Positions 28,654 through 39,513 of a stretch of DNA of 64,000 nucleotides are shown in pieces; the first letter of the stretch is position 1, and each line of letters begins with the position of its first letter. Made by a program: the position numbers and the translations under genes. The stretch covers positions 868,001 through 932,000 of the forward strand of contig CP091726.1 of assembly GCA_022009835.1 (NCBI GenBank), in the 5' to 3' direction. The DNA is from Bacilli bacterium. GTDB taxonomy: Bacteria; Bacillota_I; Bacilli_A; RF39; UBA660. Under the pieces are notes generated by a model, which made no database searches, had not been told where the DNA came from, and worked only from the letters and a program-made list of their open reading frames with translations.

Positions 28654-31386
28654 TTGAAATTAAACTTAAAAAAAGTGTGCTAGCTTTAGTAGTTGGTGCA
28701 TTTTTCATTTTTTTAGTAGGTTTTACAAATGTCTTCGCTGCTACATTGGTTCAAACACCGGTTGATGATTACTTTTTATACTCGTCGTGGTGGTGGAAAA
28801 CCTTATATGTCAGCTCAATGGAATCTATATGATATTGACGGAAAAAGTTGCTTATTGTATAGAACCAGGAGTTGATATTACTATTCACGATTATGACGGA
28901 GCGGTTGGTTATATCAACTCACCATACTCTGATGAAATAAATCAAAAAGATTGGATTAATTGGATACTATGGATATAACTATCCGGGACACCAAACTTTA
29001 AGATATAGAGCTGCGGCTCAATCTCTAATTTGGGAAACAACAGGCGGTCAAATCGTAGAGTTCTGGACTGAAAAATATGGTAATGGTAGTTTTATAAATC
29101 TTAATAAAGAAAGAAATGCCATAATGTCTTTAGTAAACTCACATTATAAAATGCCTTCTTTTTAACAATGAAACAAAAGACGCTATCATAGGTCAAACAG
29201 TATCATTTACTGATAATACTGGTGTATTATCTGGATATGAAATTTATAGAAGTGATAATGCTACTTCTAGTATTAATGGAAATACATTAAATATAACTCC
29301 TAATGCTGTTGGCGAGATTACTGTATCGTTAATTAAGAAAACATACACTTCTAATCCTACAATGATCTTTGTAGGTAAAGATAGTAAAAGTCAAAAAATG
29401 GGAATGTTTGGCGTACACGATCCAGTAGTAGCAAAAGTTAAATTAAATGTTAAAGGTGGTCGTGTTGAAATTATTAAGACTGACGCTAATACTGGTACAA
29501 CTACACCAAGCGGTCAAGCTAGTTTAGTTGGTGCTAAATTTGGTGTTTATGATGTTAATGATAATTTAATTACTACTTTAACTACTGATAGTAATTCTTA
29601 TGCAATAAGTGATTATCTTCCTAGTTTAAATGTATTCTACATTAAGGAACTTGAAGCTCCAAAAAGGTTATGTTCTAAATACTGAAAAAAATATTACTTT
29701 AAATTAGATAAAGACAATTTACTTGCTAATATAAATATTAGTAATAAAGTCATTGAAAGAAAATATGAAATAACAAAAGTTGTAGCTTCTAATAAAACTC
29801 AAATAATGACACCAGAAGTAAATGTTGAATTTGGTATATATGACTACAACAATAATTTAATCAAAACTTTAAAAACAGATAGCGACGGTAAAATTTACTT
29901 CACTTTACCATTTGGGGATTATATTTTAAGACAATTATCAATACCTAGTGGTTTTGAAAAGATTGATGATTATAAGTTTTTCAATAACAGAAAGTGGTCC
30001 TACTATTAATAAAGTATTTAGTAATGCTGAAATAACTTCAAGAGTAAAAATTATTAAAGTTGATGATTCAGGTAATAGAATTGCTATTGCTGGTATAAAA
30101 TTCAAAATTAAAGAATTATCTACTGGTAAGTATGTATGTCAAAAAGTAGCTTACCCTAATAGTAAAAACTTATTGTGAATTTGAAACTGATGATACCGGT
30201 ATGCTAATTACACCATATCCACTTAATAGTGGCGATTACGAACTTGAAGAAGTAGATCAAAAGAATTAATGGTTATCTATGGAATAGTGAGCCATTAAGA
30301 TTTAGTATTAATGAGAAATCTAATATTATTAGTAGTGATGACTTTGATAAAATACTAGAATTAAGATTTACAAATAAAGAAGTTAAAGGTGCTATTGAAA
30401 TAAAGAAAACTGGCGAAAAGTTAGTTATTGAAAATGGTAAATACACCTATGAAACAATACCACTTCCTAATGTAGTGTTTGAAGTATATGACGAAAACAA
30501 TAATCTAGTGGGAACTATTACTACTGACGAAAACGGTTATGCTAGACTAGATAATTTGAAACTTCAAAAATATACTTTGAAAGAAGTATCTAGTTCTCTA
30601 TCTCATTTAATAGATAATAATGTTTATGAATTTGAATTAGTATATAAGGATCAATATACTCCTATTATTACTAAAACATTTACATTAAAAAATTATCTAC
30701 CAAAAGGAACACTAGAATTTACTAAAACTGATTATTCTACTGATAAAGCACTACCTAACACAATCATAGCAATTTATACAGAAGATGATGTTTTAATGGG
30801 TACTTATACAACAGATGATAAAGGAATGGTTATTATTAAAGATTTACCTTTATCTAATGGTAAAAGATACTATATTTTTAGAAAAAGCAAACTTCTGATT
30901 CATCATACTTATTAAATGAAGAAAAAAATGTATTTTTGAAATTAATGAGAATGGCGAAGTTGTTAAAGCTACTATGAAAAAAATGAAAAAAATCAAAGGT
31001 AGTTTAGAATTTACTAAAGTAGATTTATCAACAAGTAATCCTATTCCTAATACTAAAATTGAAATTTATAATGCTGATACTGACGAATTAATCTATTCTG
31101 GATTAACTGATGAAAAACGGTAAAAATCATTATTGATAATTTAGAATATGGACGCTACTATATTAAAGAAGTTGAAACTGCTTCACCTGACTATATTTTA
31201 AATACTGAAAAAATGTATTTTGAAATTAGAGAAAATGGCGAAGTTGTTAAAGCTACTATGACTAATGAAAAAGTAGAAATGCCAAAAACATTTAATACTG
31301 ATTTAACTAGCTCAATTATTATAATTAGTACTGCTGTTCTTGGTTTAGGATTATTAATATATGCAAAAAAAGAGAAAAATAAATAA
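28654..31386 (+). CDS. Thioester-domain/CnaB sortase-anchored adhesin on the ICE (frameshifted)
   Basis: About 905 residues. TTG start at 28,654 behind AAAGGGG; the signal peptide is 'SVLALVVGAFFIFLVGFTNV'. The thioester domain shows 'VAYCIEPGVDI' (Cys) and 'AAAQSLIWETTGGQIVEFW' (Gln), the pair that forms an internal thioester. Then at least seven CnaB-like repeats with Lys-x-D and the closing 'YxIKE/LKEVE' strands ('VEIIKTDANTG', 'YEITKVVASNKTQ', 'VKIIKVDDSGNRI', 'IEIKKTGEKL', 'LEFTKTDYSTDKALPNT', 'LEFTKVDLSTSNPIPNT'). The end 'MPKTFNTDLTSSIIIIST' plus a helix and KKEKNK is a sortase signal with Met in place of Leu. The adhesin and adjacent sortase probably mediate mating contact. Confidence 0.88.
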
Positions 31387-31400
31387 GATTATACAAATTT

Positions 31401-31979
31401 TTGGGGTTGATATTGATCTTAATATCAGCCCTTATTTGTTTTAAAAAAATATATTGTAATTACAAAGTAGATAAAGAAACAAAACAAGTAATCGAAACAA
31501 TCTTTGAAGAAGATACTCCACCACCTACCAATGAAGAAGAACAAACAGAAGAAGTTGTAGAAACACCTAAAAAACAAGAAATACATTTAACTAACAATTA
31601 TCTTGGTTATATAGAATTAAAATCTGGTATTCAAAGATTAATAACTTCTGGAACAGATAAGAAAACACTAGATAAGGGTTTAGTTGGAACATTAAGTACT
31701 TCTGCGGGAATTGATGATGAATTTGGTAATCTCATAATTGCCGGTCATAGTGTTTATAATACATTTCAAAGTTTGCACTACTCTAGTGTAGGCGATAAGA
31801 TTAAAATTGTATCTCATAAAGCTACATATATTTATGAAATAGTAGAAAAACATACAATTAATGATGATGATATGTCTTATTTTTAAAAAGTGTAGATAAT
31901 GAAAAAAATATTAACATTAATTACTTGTAAAAATAATGGTAATAAAAGACTAATTGTAGTCGCAAAGTTAAGGGGGTAA
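31401..31979 (+). CDS. srt: Sortase
   Basis: About 192 residues: membrane anchor 'LGLILILISALICFKKIYCN', an acidic Pro/Glu spacer (EEDTPPPTNEEEQTEEVVET), then the sortase barrel 'GYIELKSGIQRLITSGTDKK', 'GNLIIAGHSVYNTFQSLHYS' (catalytic His in AGHS), 'KTYIYEI'-like strand, and after a frame change 'ILTLITCKNNGNKRLIVVAK' with catalytic Cys (ITC) and Arg (NKR). The start is uncertain: TTG 31,401 is used, but an ATG at 31,361 inside the adhesin end may be the true one after frame correction. It stops inside the AAGGGGG of the next gene. Confidence 0.88.
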
Positions 31980-31981
31980 AA

Positions 31982-32216
31982 ATGAGAAGATATAATACAA
32001 AATTTATTTTTTATATTTCAAAAGACTTGAAAAAGAAGTTAGAAAAAAAGATCTCAAGAGTTAGATATTTCTATGTCTGATTATATAAGAACTTTAATAA
32101 AAACAAGATTTAAAGTTAAATGATATTGCTTATGTTAATTCTATTATAGATAGACAGACATTTGAAATTGAAAATATAAATAAAAAAAGTTATCTGGTTA
32201 TTATAAAGGTTTATAA
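31982..32216 (+). CDS. Small ribbon-helix-helix-like protein
   Basis: About 77 residues: MRRYNTKFIFYISKDLKKKL, 'RSQELDISMSDYIRTLIKQD' and 'DIAYVNSIIDRQTFEIENIN' across two frame changes. The pattern strand 'FYISKDLKKKLEK' plus helices 'ELDISMSDYIRTLIKQ' is typical of RHH DNA-binding (MobC/ParG-like) proteins. It overlaps nothing but shares the AAGGGGG site at the sortase end. A role as transfer-gene repressor or relaxosome accessory is inferred. Confidence 0.6.
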
Positions 32217-32233
32217 AAAATTAAGGGGGTTTT

Positions 32234-33152
32234 ATGAATATAGAATTAAATAATGAATTGATTGAGCGTTGTAATAATCAAAGTATGTATAATCGTGGTA
32301 CTCATATCAAAGAAAGTGCTGAAAGTGATTATAAAAAAAGTTTATAGATACTTTTTAGTAGTCGCACTCTTAATCCACAGCAATTAAAAATTGTTAAAAA
32401 AAGGACAGAACAATTTAAAGAATTAATAACAAATATTTATAATGAATATTTGAGTATATCTGCTAATTTTGTTCCTGTTAATGTTGCTGGACCAGCAAAA
32501 ATATAATTCTAATAAGTTTGAAAAAAAGTTGCTGATAGAATGGATAAAAAAATAGATGAAATAAATGATAAAATAAATAAGTTCTATGATAATACTGAAA
32601 AATATGTTGAAAAAAATGCTTATTCAAAAAGATGAAATAATATTAAAATATAAGAATGGATATAATGAGCCAATAAGTTCTGATGATCCATTAGCTAGAG
32701 AAAAAAACTAGAAGCAAAAATTAGAATACTTACAAACTAAACATCAATCATATTTAGATTTTTAATAAAAAAAAGCAAGACTTAATAAAACGGAACAATT
32801 ACCACCTTATGTTCTTGCTAATTCTAATCAAAAATATGAAAGCTGTTAAACATAGATTACAAACACTAGATAAAAATAGATAACATAGAAACAGGTCGTT
32901 ATTATTTTGATAATGGCGAAGTCAGTTTTGATAAAGAAGATATGAGAGTAAAAGTTTTTCTTTGATGAAAAGCCAGACGAAAAAAAACAAGAGATGAATT
33001 AAAAATCTCGTGGTTTCAAATGGTCTCCAAAAAAATTCTGCTTGGCAAAAGGAAAACTAACACCTAACGCCATTTATATAACTAAAAGAATGTTTAAAGA
33101 TATTGGAAGTTTAGAAATCAAATTAGTTAATGATTATACTAAAACTATATAG
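32234..33152 (+). CDS. ICE protein with helical N-terminus and C-terminal 'RGFKWSPKNSAWQR' domain
   Basis: About 305 residues, several frame changes. 'MNIELNNELIERCNNQSMYN', 'SSRTLNPQQLKIVKKRTEQF', 'ISANFVPVNVAGPAKYNSNK' (a conserved block), 'YLQTKHQSYLDFNKKARLNK' and the end 'GRYYFDNGEVSFDKEDMRVK' / 'ELKSRGFKWSPKNSAWQRKL' / 'NAIYITKRMFKDIGS'. The C-terminal module is seen at the ends of large polyvalent and antirestriction-like proteins of conjugative elements. 'PVNVAGPAKYNSNKFEKVAD' resembles the DUF3560-like core. Function not known; position before the T4SS genes suggests a transfer or establishment role. Confidence 0.55.
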
Positions 33153-33160
33153 GTAATATT

Positions 33161-34602
33161 ATGCTACAAGTATTAGTCGTTCAACAAGAATCGGCAAGTT
33201 GGTTAATGGACGCTGTCCGTTCTATCTTCTGGTTTCTTGCTAAAAGGTGTATTACTTCTACTAGACGGAATGTTTTTTTAATAATTGATGATATATGGAA
33301 GTTTAAATTTTTTTGATAATCCTTATGTAAATAAAAATCTATTCATCTGCTATTATTGTTGCTTGTACTTGGTTAATATTAAAAAGTTATATTAGAACTG
33401 ATTATGAGATATTTTGTAGATCAAGATGATAATAGCTCACCTACTAGGGTGTTTAAAGGTATTATTTTCTGTGTCGTTATGATGTTTTTAATTCCACCTA
33501 TATTTAATTGGGGTTATGATTTATCTTCTAAAATGACACAGTATGTCGTTTCTGTATCATCAAATAATACTGCTAGTGCTACTTCTTTTTGAATCTAGTA
33601 TGTCATCAATGATACTTAATGCTTTTGCTGATGATGACAAGATGAAAGAAGAACATAAAAAATATTTTATAGAAAACTGGTTTACCGCTGATTATAACGA
33701 AGTTGAAGATGACGGTTTATTTGATAGTGGTGTTTATAAGTATAGCTTTAGTACTTTTCCAATATTTCTGGTAGGTTTAGTAGTTGTAGTACTTCTTTTT
33801 CTTTATAGGAATACAAGTTGCTAAAAAGGATTATAGAGTTAGCTCTCTATAAGGCCATAGCACCTTTTGTATGTACTTCTTTAGTGTCGAACAAATCACA
33901 CGCTTTTTGAAGTTTGGTGCAAGGGTGTTATGGGTACTTTTTTAGTCACGACAGTTCAATACTTATGTATAGGTATCTTATTTAATGTTTTCGGTCAAGT
34001 ATCATCTGGAACAAATTATGTAATGTCAGTTATTTTAATTGTTATAGGTGCTTTATTATTTATAATAGCTTCTCCTCAATTAGTTTCTGCATTACTTAAT
34101 GCAAATACTGGAGCTGGTGCAAATATGAGTGAATTACATACACTAGCTGCTTTAGGTACAAGTATGGTCGCTATGTCTAAATATGGTAAGACAGTAGATA
34201 ATTCTACAAGTTCAAACTCTAATACTGATAATTCAAATAGTGATAGTTCTGGAGCTGGTGCTGATACTAATATGGATAATTCATCTTCAAATTTAGAAAA
34301 GTGCTTCAAATAGTGCTTCTAGTAATGAAGATAATAATTCTAATAGTAATCTTAATAATGAAAGTCCTGATAATAGTTCTAGTGATATATCTTCTTCTGA
34401 TCCTGAAGTAAGTGATTTATCTAGTAATATAAGTGATAATATCAATATGGATACTACTACATCTTTATCAGAAAGAATTGATACATATAAAGACTTTATG
34501 GATAATCGTTATTCATCATTAAATGATGATACACCTACATATAAAACTAATGTTGATTGGGGGAATATAAATGTATCTAATACCAAAGAACATAAGAGTT
34601 AA
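33161..34602 (+). CDS. VirB6/TrbL-like conjugative membrane protein
   Basis: About 475 residues. Hydrophobic segments: 'SIFWFLLKGVLLLLDGMFF', 'SSAIIVACTWLILK', 'GIIFCVVMMFLIPPIFNWGY', 'STFPIFLVGLVVVVLLFFIG', 'MGTFLVTTVQYLCIGILFNV' and 'YVMSVILIVIGALLFIIASP'. The motif 'LYKAIAPFVCTSLVSNKSHA' and the polar Ser/Asn/Asp-rich C-terminal tail ('SSNSNTDNSNSDSS') are typical of Gram-positive VirB6-like T4SS channel proteins (Tn1549/CD1105 type). The C-terminal 32 nt overlap the PrgI gene. Frame changes near 33,230, 33,590, 33,800 and 34,310. Confidence 0.82.
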
Positions 34603-34858
34603 AAGAGAGATTTTTAAAGGTTATGGTGTTAAAGAAATTATCTTTTTAGGAATATCAATCTTTGTTGGTTATTTATTAGCTAGATTATTTGGTAAAGGTT
34701 TATTAAAAAGTGTGTTTTTATTCTCATTTTTTTCCTATACTTACATTTTTTTAATAACTCTACCTATGCCTAATGGTAATGGTAATATTTTAAGTATTCT
34801 AATTAAAATGTTAAAATTTAGAACAAGTCAAAAAAAATATAAGAAATATAATTCTTAA
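34571..34858 (+). CDS. PrgI-family protein
   Basis: Intact 95 residues: MYLIPKNIRVKREIFKGYGV, 'KEIIFLGISIFVGYLLARLF', a second helix 'SVFLFSFFSYTYIFLITLPM', then 'NGNILSILIKMLKFRTSQKK'. The 'PKNxxxKxEIFxGxGxKE', two helices and 'PMPNGxGNILxIL' are the PrgI signature, a Gram-positive T4SS inner-membrane component (VirB3-like). Starts inside the VirB6-like gene and precedes VirB4, the usual order. Confidence 0.9.
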   Translation: MYLIPKNIRVKREIFKGYGVKEIIFLGISIFVGYLLARLFGKGLLKSVFLFSFFSYTYIFLITLPMPNGNGNILSILIKMLKFRTSQKKYKKYNS

Positions 34859-34874
34859 ATAAGGGGGTATGTAA

Positions 34875-35424
34875 TTGAATAATAAAGTTGATGATGTACT
34901 TTATAAACTTGTAGAAACAAAAAAATTCATAGCAAAAAGCGGCTTTAAATGATAATAGTAATACTTCTTATGAGAAACACTATTAAGGGATTACATAATA
35001 TTATTGTTGATTATACTATGAATAATAAAATGTCTCGTAAAGAAATTTTAGATATTACTTTTTTTCTTTGTATGATATTGAAGTTGAGAAAAACCTTTTT
35101 AGATAAAGTTAAAGATTTCTTAAATATACCTAAACATATCAAAAAAACACCAAAGAAAAAAAATGATTGAAAAATCATAAAAGAAACTAAAAAAACAATA
35201 TGAAAAAAAGAAATAGAAAAGTTTAGTTAAGGATAAACTAAAAAGAAATGATTAAACAAGATAAATTAGATAGTCAAAATAAAGTTATTGATGATAAAGG
35301 TTTAGATAAAGAAAAAAACAAGAAAAATATAAATATAACTAATAATAAGAATCTATCTATTAATCATAACATTAAAAACTTCTGTTCCCACTTCCAACAA
35401 GGAATTTGAAGAAACAAAACAAAT
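34875..35424 (+). CDS. Hypothetical transfer-region protein, tandem paralogue 1
   Basis: About 180 residues, frameshifted. N-terminal 100 residues ('LNNKVDDVLYKLVETKKFIA', 'SYEKHYKGLHNIIVDYTMNN', 'KMSRKEILDITF') are homologous to the next gene, and the C-terminal half is a Lys/Glu/Asn-rich charged tail ('DKLDSQNKVIDDKGLDKEKN'). TTG start at 34,875 behind AAGGGGG. The shared 'HNIIVDYTxxxKMSxxEILD' block is the only clue; it might be a small helical scaffold between PrgI and VirB4. Confidence 0.5.
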
Positions 35425-35452
35425 GAAAAATTTAAAGGGGGTTATAAAATTT

Positions 35453-35724
35453 ATGAATAAGAATCTTGATGAAGTGTATATAACACTTCTAAAAGCAAAA
35501 GAAAAAATATACAAATATACCAAAAAAACAAAGTTAAAAAAATGAAAAATTGGCGACCATATTATAATGGAATTGTAGAAAATATAGATAATATCATAGT
35601 AGATTATTCAATAGCTACAAAGATGTCTAGTGAAGAAATTTTAGATTGCTTATTTGAAGTTGGTGCTGATAATAAAGATAGTATTTTCTATGATACTTAT
35701 AACACTATGAAAATAAATATGTAA
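35453..35724 (+). CDS. Hypothetical transfer-region protein, tandem paralogue 2
   Basis: About 88 residues: MNKNLDEVYITLLKAKEKIY, 'NWRPYYNGIVENIDNIIVDY', 'SIATKMSSEEILDCLFEVGA' and 'DNKDSIFYDTYNTMKINM'. Aligns with the first part of the preceding gene through 'DEV/DDVL..', 'YYNGIxENIDNIIVDYxxxxKMSxxEILD', so the pair arose by tandem duplication; this copy lacks the charged tail. AAGGGGG site at 35,436. Function unknown. Confidence 0.6.
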
Positions 35725-35746
35725 TTCATAATATCTGGGGGTTATT

Positions 35747-38164
35747 TTGAATAAGAATAAAAAAAGGGAAAAGATTGATAAATCTATTCTTGAATGGTTG
35801 CCTTTTTAAAGAAGTTTGGAATGATTTATTATATCTTGATAATGACAAAGTTGTTGGTATTATAAAAAGTAAATAGCATTAATCTTCAACTATATTCTAA
35901 TGAAGAACAAACATCTAAAATATTTCAATTTAGAAAAGTATTATTAAGTTTAGAATATCCTTTTAAAATACTTGCTCTTGATAAGCCGATTAGTTTATCA
36001 GAGCACATAGAAAACTTATTATATTTATCTAAAAAAATACTGATGATAAAATTAAAAAAAGAATTATTAGAAGAAGATATAAAAATATGCTGATACAATA
36101 ATGAATAATAATTTAGTAAACAATCGTGAATTTTATTTATTAATTGATGAAGATAAAGACAATGTTAAATTGTTAAAATCTAAAATAAATGATATTGTAT
36201 CTCAATTATCTAATATAGGTCTATCTTCATCTCAAGCTAAAACTGATGAAATAAAAGAATTACTATTTGTCTATCTTAATCCTACTTCATCACTTGAAGT
36301 ATTTAGACAAGACAGTAGTTTAAAAAAACATTAAAAAGGAAAAAATTGCACCTATTGCAATGAAGTTTAATGAAAAAGACATATTACTTGGAGATATATA
36401 TGCTACAAGTATTATAATTGATACTTTCCCCTCTTATGCTAGGGGAAGTTGGTTAGGTATGTTATCTAACATTAAAAAAAATACTCGTATGATGATTTCT
36501 GTTAATCCTATGGATAATATAGAAGTTAATAAAACACTTAAAAAAGGAATGACAGAAACTAGAAGTAAGTTTATTAATTCTAAAGATAGAAACGATCAAA
36601 TAGTACTCAAAAATCAATTAGAAGATTATGAGAAACTAACAAATAAAATGGATCGTGAAAATGAAAAAAAATGCTACTGATGTCAGTAGTGTTTTTTTAC
36701 TTATGCTGAAAGTTTGGAAGAATTACAAAAAAAGAATAAAAAGAAATAAAATCTGCTTTAAGTAGTTTAAATCTTCGTGGATCACAGTTGATATTCGAGC
36801 AAGAACAAGGTTTAAAAAAACTTGTTTACCAACTCTTGATATGCCACTTCAAGAAAAATTTTTGGACTACCTATGCCTACAACGACAGTAGCGGCTTCAT
36901 TTCCTTTTTGTCTTTGAATCTATACAAGATGATGGTAATTCTATAATACTTGGCGACGACATAAACGGCGGTCTTACATTATTTGATCTGTGGAAAAGAA
37001 CTAATAAAAAGAACAAACTCAAATATGTGTATTATAGGTAAAAAGTGGTAGTGGTAAATCTACTTTAATCAAAAAAAGTTATTACGTGGTAATTTTTGCA
37101 CGTGGTGGTGGTAAAAAAACGAACTCGTATTTTTGTGTGTAGATCCAGAACGTGAATATAAAGACTTATGTAATACTCTTAATGGTAATTGGATAGACTG
37201 CGGTAGTGGATCAGGTTTTGTTATTAATCCACTAGAAATTAAAAATTCTGCTAATGACGAAGATAATAATGTTGCTGTAATAAAAACACTTACAAACATT
37301 TAGAACTTTTTATAAAATATTATTTTTAAAGACTTAACAGAATTAGAACTTACTAAAATTGAAGAATTACTTTTTGAAAAACATATAAAAAAAGAAAAAA
37401 ACATAGATTTAGATACTGAGGTTAGTAAGTTATCTTCAAAAAGATTATCCTATCATTACCGATTTTTCATAATGAAATAAAAAAACGAATTAGAAAAATG
37501 CAAAAAAAATGATAAAAAGGATTAATGATGATACAGTTAAGTCTTTAGAAAAAAATAGAAGCTATTGTTAGAAGAATGGCTACCGGTGTTGATAGTAAAT
37601 TATGGAATAATTATTCTAATTTAGATTTGAACTCTGATTTTTATAGTATTTGATATTCATACTTTACTTGATAGTGATGACACTATATTAAGAACTCAAT
37701 TCTTTAATATCTTGTCTTTATGTTGGCACATTATTAGTCAAAATAGAGACGAACAAGTTATTTTTAATTGTAGATGAAGCTCATTTATTAATTGATCCTG
37801 AAAAATAAAGACGGACTAGAATTTTTTTAAAAAGAACTTCTAAAAAGGATTCGTAAATATAATGGTAGCTTAATTGTGTGTACTCAAAAATATGATTGAC
37901 TTTACTTCACCAGAAGTAGTTAGGTACAGTCAAGTTATTGTTGATAATTCTGATTATCAAATCATTATGGCGCAAGGAAGTGAAGAAATTATTTCACTTC
38001 AAAAAAAGTATTAAGATTAAGTGAAAATGAAAGAAGATTTTTTTACAAACTGCGGGTAAAGGTCAAGCACTATTTGTTATTACTCACGACAAACGAATAC
38101 CTATCTTCGTCCATTTAAGGCCAGAAGAAAAAAAGAATTATTTGGTAAAGGTGGCGGTAGATAA
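35747..38164 (+). CDS. virB4: VirB4/TraE-like conjugative ATPase (frameshifted)
   Basis: About 805 residues. The N-terminal domain ('SILEWLPFKEVWNDLLYLDN', 'VFRQDSSLK', 'DIYATSIIIDTFPSYARGSW') and 'NPMDNIEVNKTLKKGMTETR' match the VirB4 N-domain. The ATPase domain shows Walker A 'IIGKSGSGKSTLIKKLLRGN', 'FCVDPEREYKDLCNTLNGNW', Walker B 'LIVDEAHLLIDPENKDGLEF' and 'SEEIISLQKVLRLSENERRF', ending GKGGGR. Frame changes at nearly every A/T run (near 36,330, 36,660, 36,930, 37,045, 37,300 and later). It energises pilus assembly and DNA transfer from the inner face of the membrane. TTG start behind a GGGGG site. Confidence 0.9.
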
Positions 38165-38187
38165 TTAAAGATATTGTATCAACCATA

Positions 38188-38856
38188 ATGAAAGGTAAAA
38201 TGATAATTGCACTACTTCCAGTTGTATTTATCATTTTTTTATTGTTTTAATAATTGTAGCTTTACTTACTTCATTATTTGGTAATCAAGAGATGACTTAT
38301 AAAAACTTCTTTTGTACTTCCATTTGATACAAATAACTTTACTATCACATCTGATTATGGACTGCGTGATGATCCATTTACTAATGAAAAAAAATCAAAA
38401 ACATAATGGTATAGATGTTGTCCCAGTAAATACAAAAAAATATAGTTGCAATAGCTGACGGTAAAGTTGTTGCTAGTACTCTTGATAGTGCTGGTGCTGA
38501 ATATGTTTTAATAGAACATAAAATAAATGGAACTACTTATAGATCTGGATATTGGCATTTAGAGGAAAATTCAAGAACTGTCAATGTGGGCGACGAAGTT
38601 AAGCAAGGTCAACAAGTTGGTATTATGGGAATGACTGGTCGAGCAACAGGGGTTCACTTGCATTTAGTTTTGCAAGTATATAATGCTAAAACAAATCAGT
38701 TTGAATATACCGATCCCACTACTATTATTAAAAAAAATAAAATAACTGCTAAAGATTATATCTTATATGATTATAATTCTAAAAAGTTTTAATAAGCCGT
38801 TTGGTAATCTACCCACTACACCGGAGTTTAATCCATTACCTAATCTTAATAATTAA
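38188..38856 (+). CDS. M23-family peptidoglycan hydrolase (VirB1-like role)
   Basis: About 222 residues: membrane anchor 'IIALLPVVFIIFFIVLIIVA', then M23 domain 'FTITSDYGLRDDPFTNE', 'HNGIDVVP' (HxxxD zinc ligands), 'VAIADGKVVASTLDSAGAEY', 'GYWHLEEN' and 'GVHLHLVLQVYN' (HxH ligands). Ends LPTTPEFNPLPNLNN. Lytic enzymes of this kind open the wall for the T4SS in Gram-positive elements. ATG at 38,188. Frame changes at 38,240, 38,290, 38,390 and 38,440. Confidence 0.88.
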
Positions 38857-39160
38857 TGGCCGAACTTTTTGACAAAAAAACAATTCAAAAAAAGTGGCGA
38901 TTTTTCTAAAAAAATATATTCAAAAAGTGTGTACGATTGTTATACACCCCTTATTTTTCAAAGGGTAAGAAGTTAACGATTGTATAACAAAAAGATGAAA
39001 TGTAAACACTTGTGTTTTTTTAGAAACCCTTATGAAATAAGGGAAAAATTCGCCACTGGCGAATTGTTTGTAAACAGGATTTATCCTGCTTTTAAATAGA
39101 ACTTAAAAAGTTAGTACATTTTTTGGCCGAACTCTTGGCCGAAGATAGAAAAGGATTTTT
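38857..39160. other. Hairpin-rich non-coding region, candidate oriT
   Basis: About 300 nt with no convincing gene. It holds CCCTT/AAGGG near 38,945-38,970, CCCTTAT-GAA-ATAAGGG near 39,027-39,043, the perfect AATTCGCC-ACT-GGCGAATT (about 39,047-39,065), CAGGAT-TT-ATCCTG (about 39,074-39,087) and three copies of TGGCCGAA (38,856, ~39,125, ~39,137). It lies immediately upstream of relaxosome and relaxase genes, where oriT is normally found. A 34-codon frame (ATG 38,998) runs through the hairpins but has no ribosome binding site. Confidence 0.5.
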
Positions 39161-39283
39161 ATGAAATTATTTTTTTAATTATTTTTAGGAATTAATATTC
39201 TAATATTTTTTTAATTGTATTTGTTTTTATGTGCTTGTAAGGTTGCAAGTTTATGTGATAAAGAAATGGAAAAAAATAAATAA
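39161..39283 (+). CDS. Very small single-span membrane protein
   Basis: About 41 residues read across three frame changes at T-runs: MKLFFLIIFLGINILIFLIV, 'FVFMCACKVASLCDKEMEKN'. ATG at 39,161 behind AAAAGGA. One membrane helix plus a short Cys-containing tail. No known family. Confidence 0.4.
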
Positions 39284-39342
39284 AGATATTTAAGTTGTTA
39301 TATTAAAATTTTTATTATTTTTATAAAAAGGGGGTTATATAA

Positions 39343-39507
39343 ATGAATGATAAAAATAATTATTTAAAAAGTACAAGTGGATCAAAAAAATGGAAGAAGC
39401 ATTTAGAAAGATTATTGAGAAAAAAAGGATTATCAATTCAAACTGCTTTTAGAAATTATAATTAAAAAAATTATATACTTGAAAAACTTGGATTGTATAT
39501 TGAATAG
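39343..39507 (+). CDS. Small basic protein upstream of relaxase
   Basis: About 55 residues: MNDKNNYLKSTSGSKKWKKH, 'LRKKGLSIQTAFRNYN' and 'LEKLGLYIE' (one frame change near 39,465). Very Lys-rich, with AAGGGGG in front. Might be a DNA-binding accessory; not recognised. Confidence 0.4.
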
Positions 39508-39513
39508 TAAATA

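Noticed and set aside
28654..31386. DNA-level tandem repeat array in the CnaB adhesin
   Set aside because: The repeated units are similar as protein domains only; the DNA is diverged, apart from one short duplicated block ('EINENGEVVKATM' / 'EIRENGEVVKATM').
38998..39102. 34-codon ORF (MKCKHLCFFRNPYEIREKFA...)
   Set aside because: No ribosome binding site, and its codons are dictated by overlapping hairpins; kept as part of the candidate oriT.
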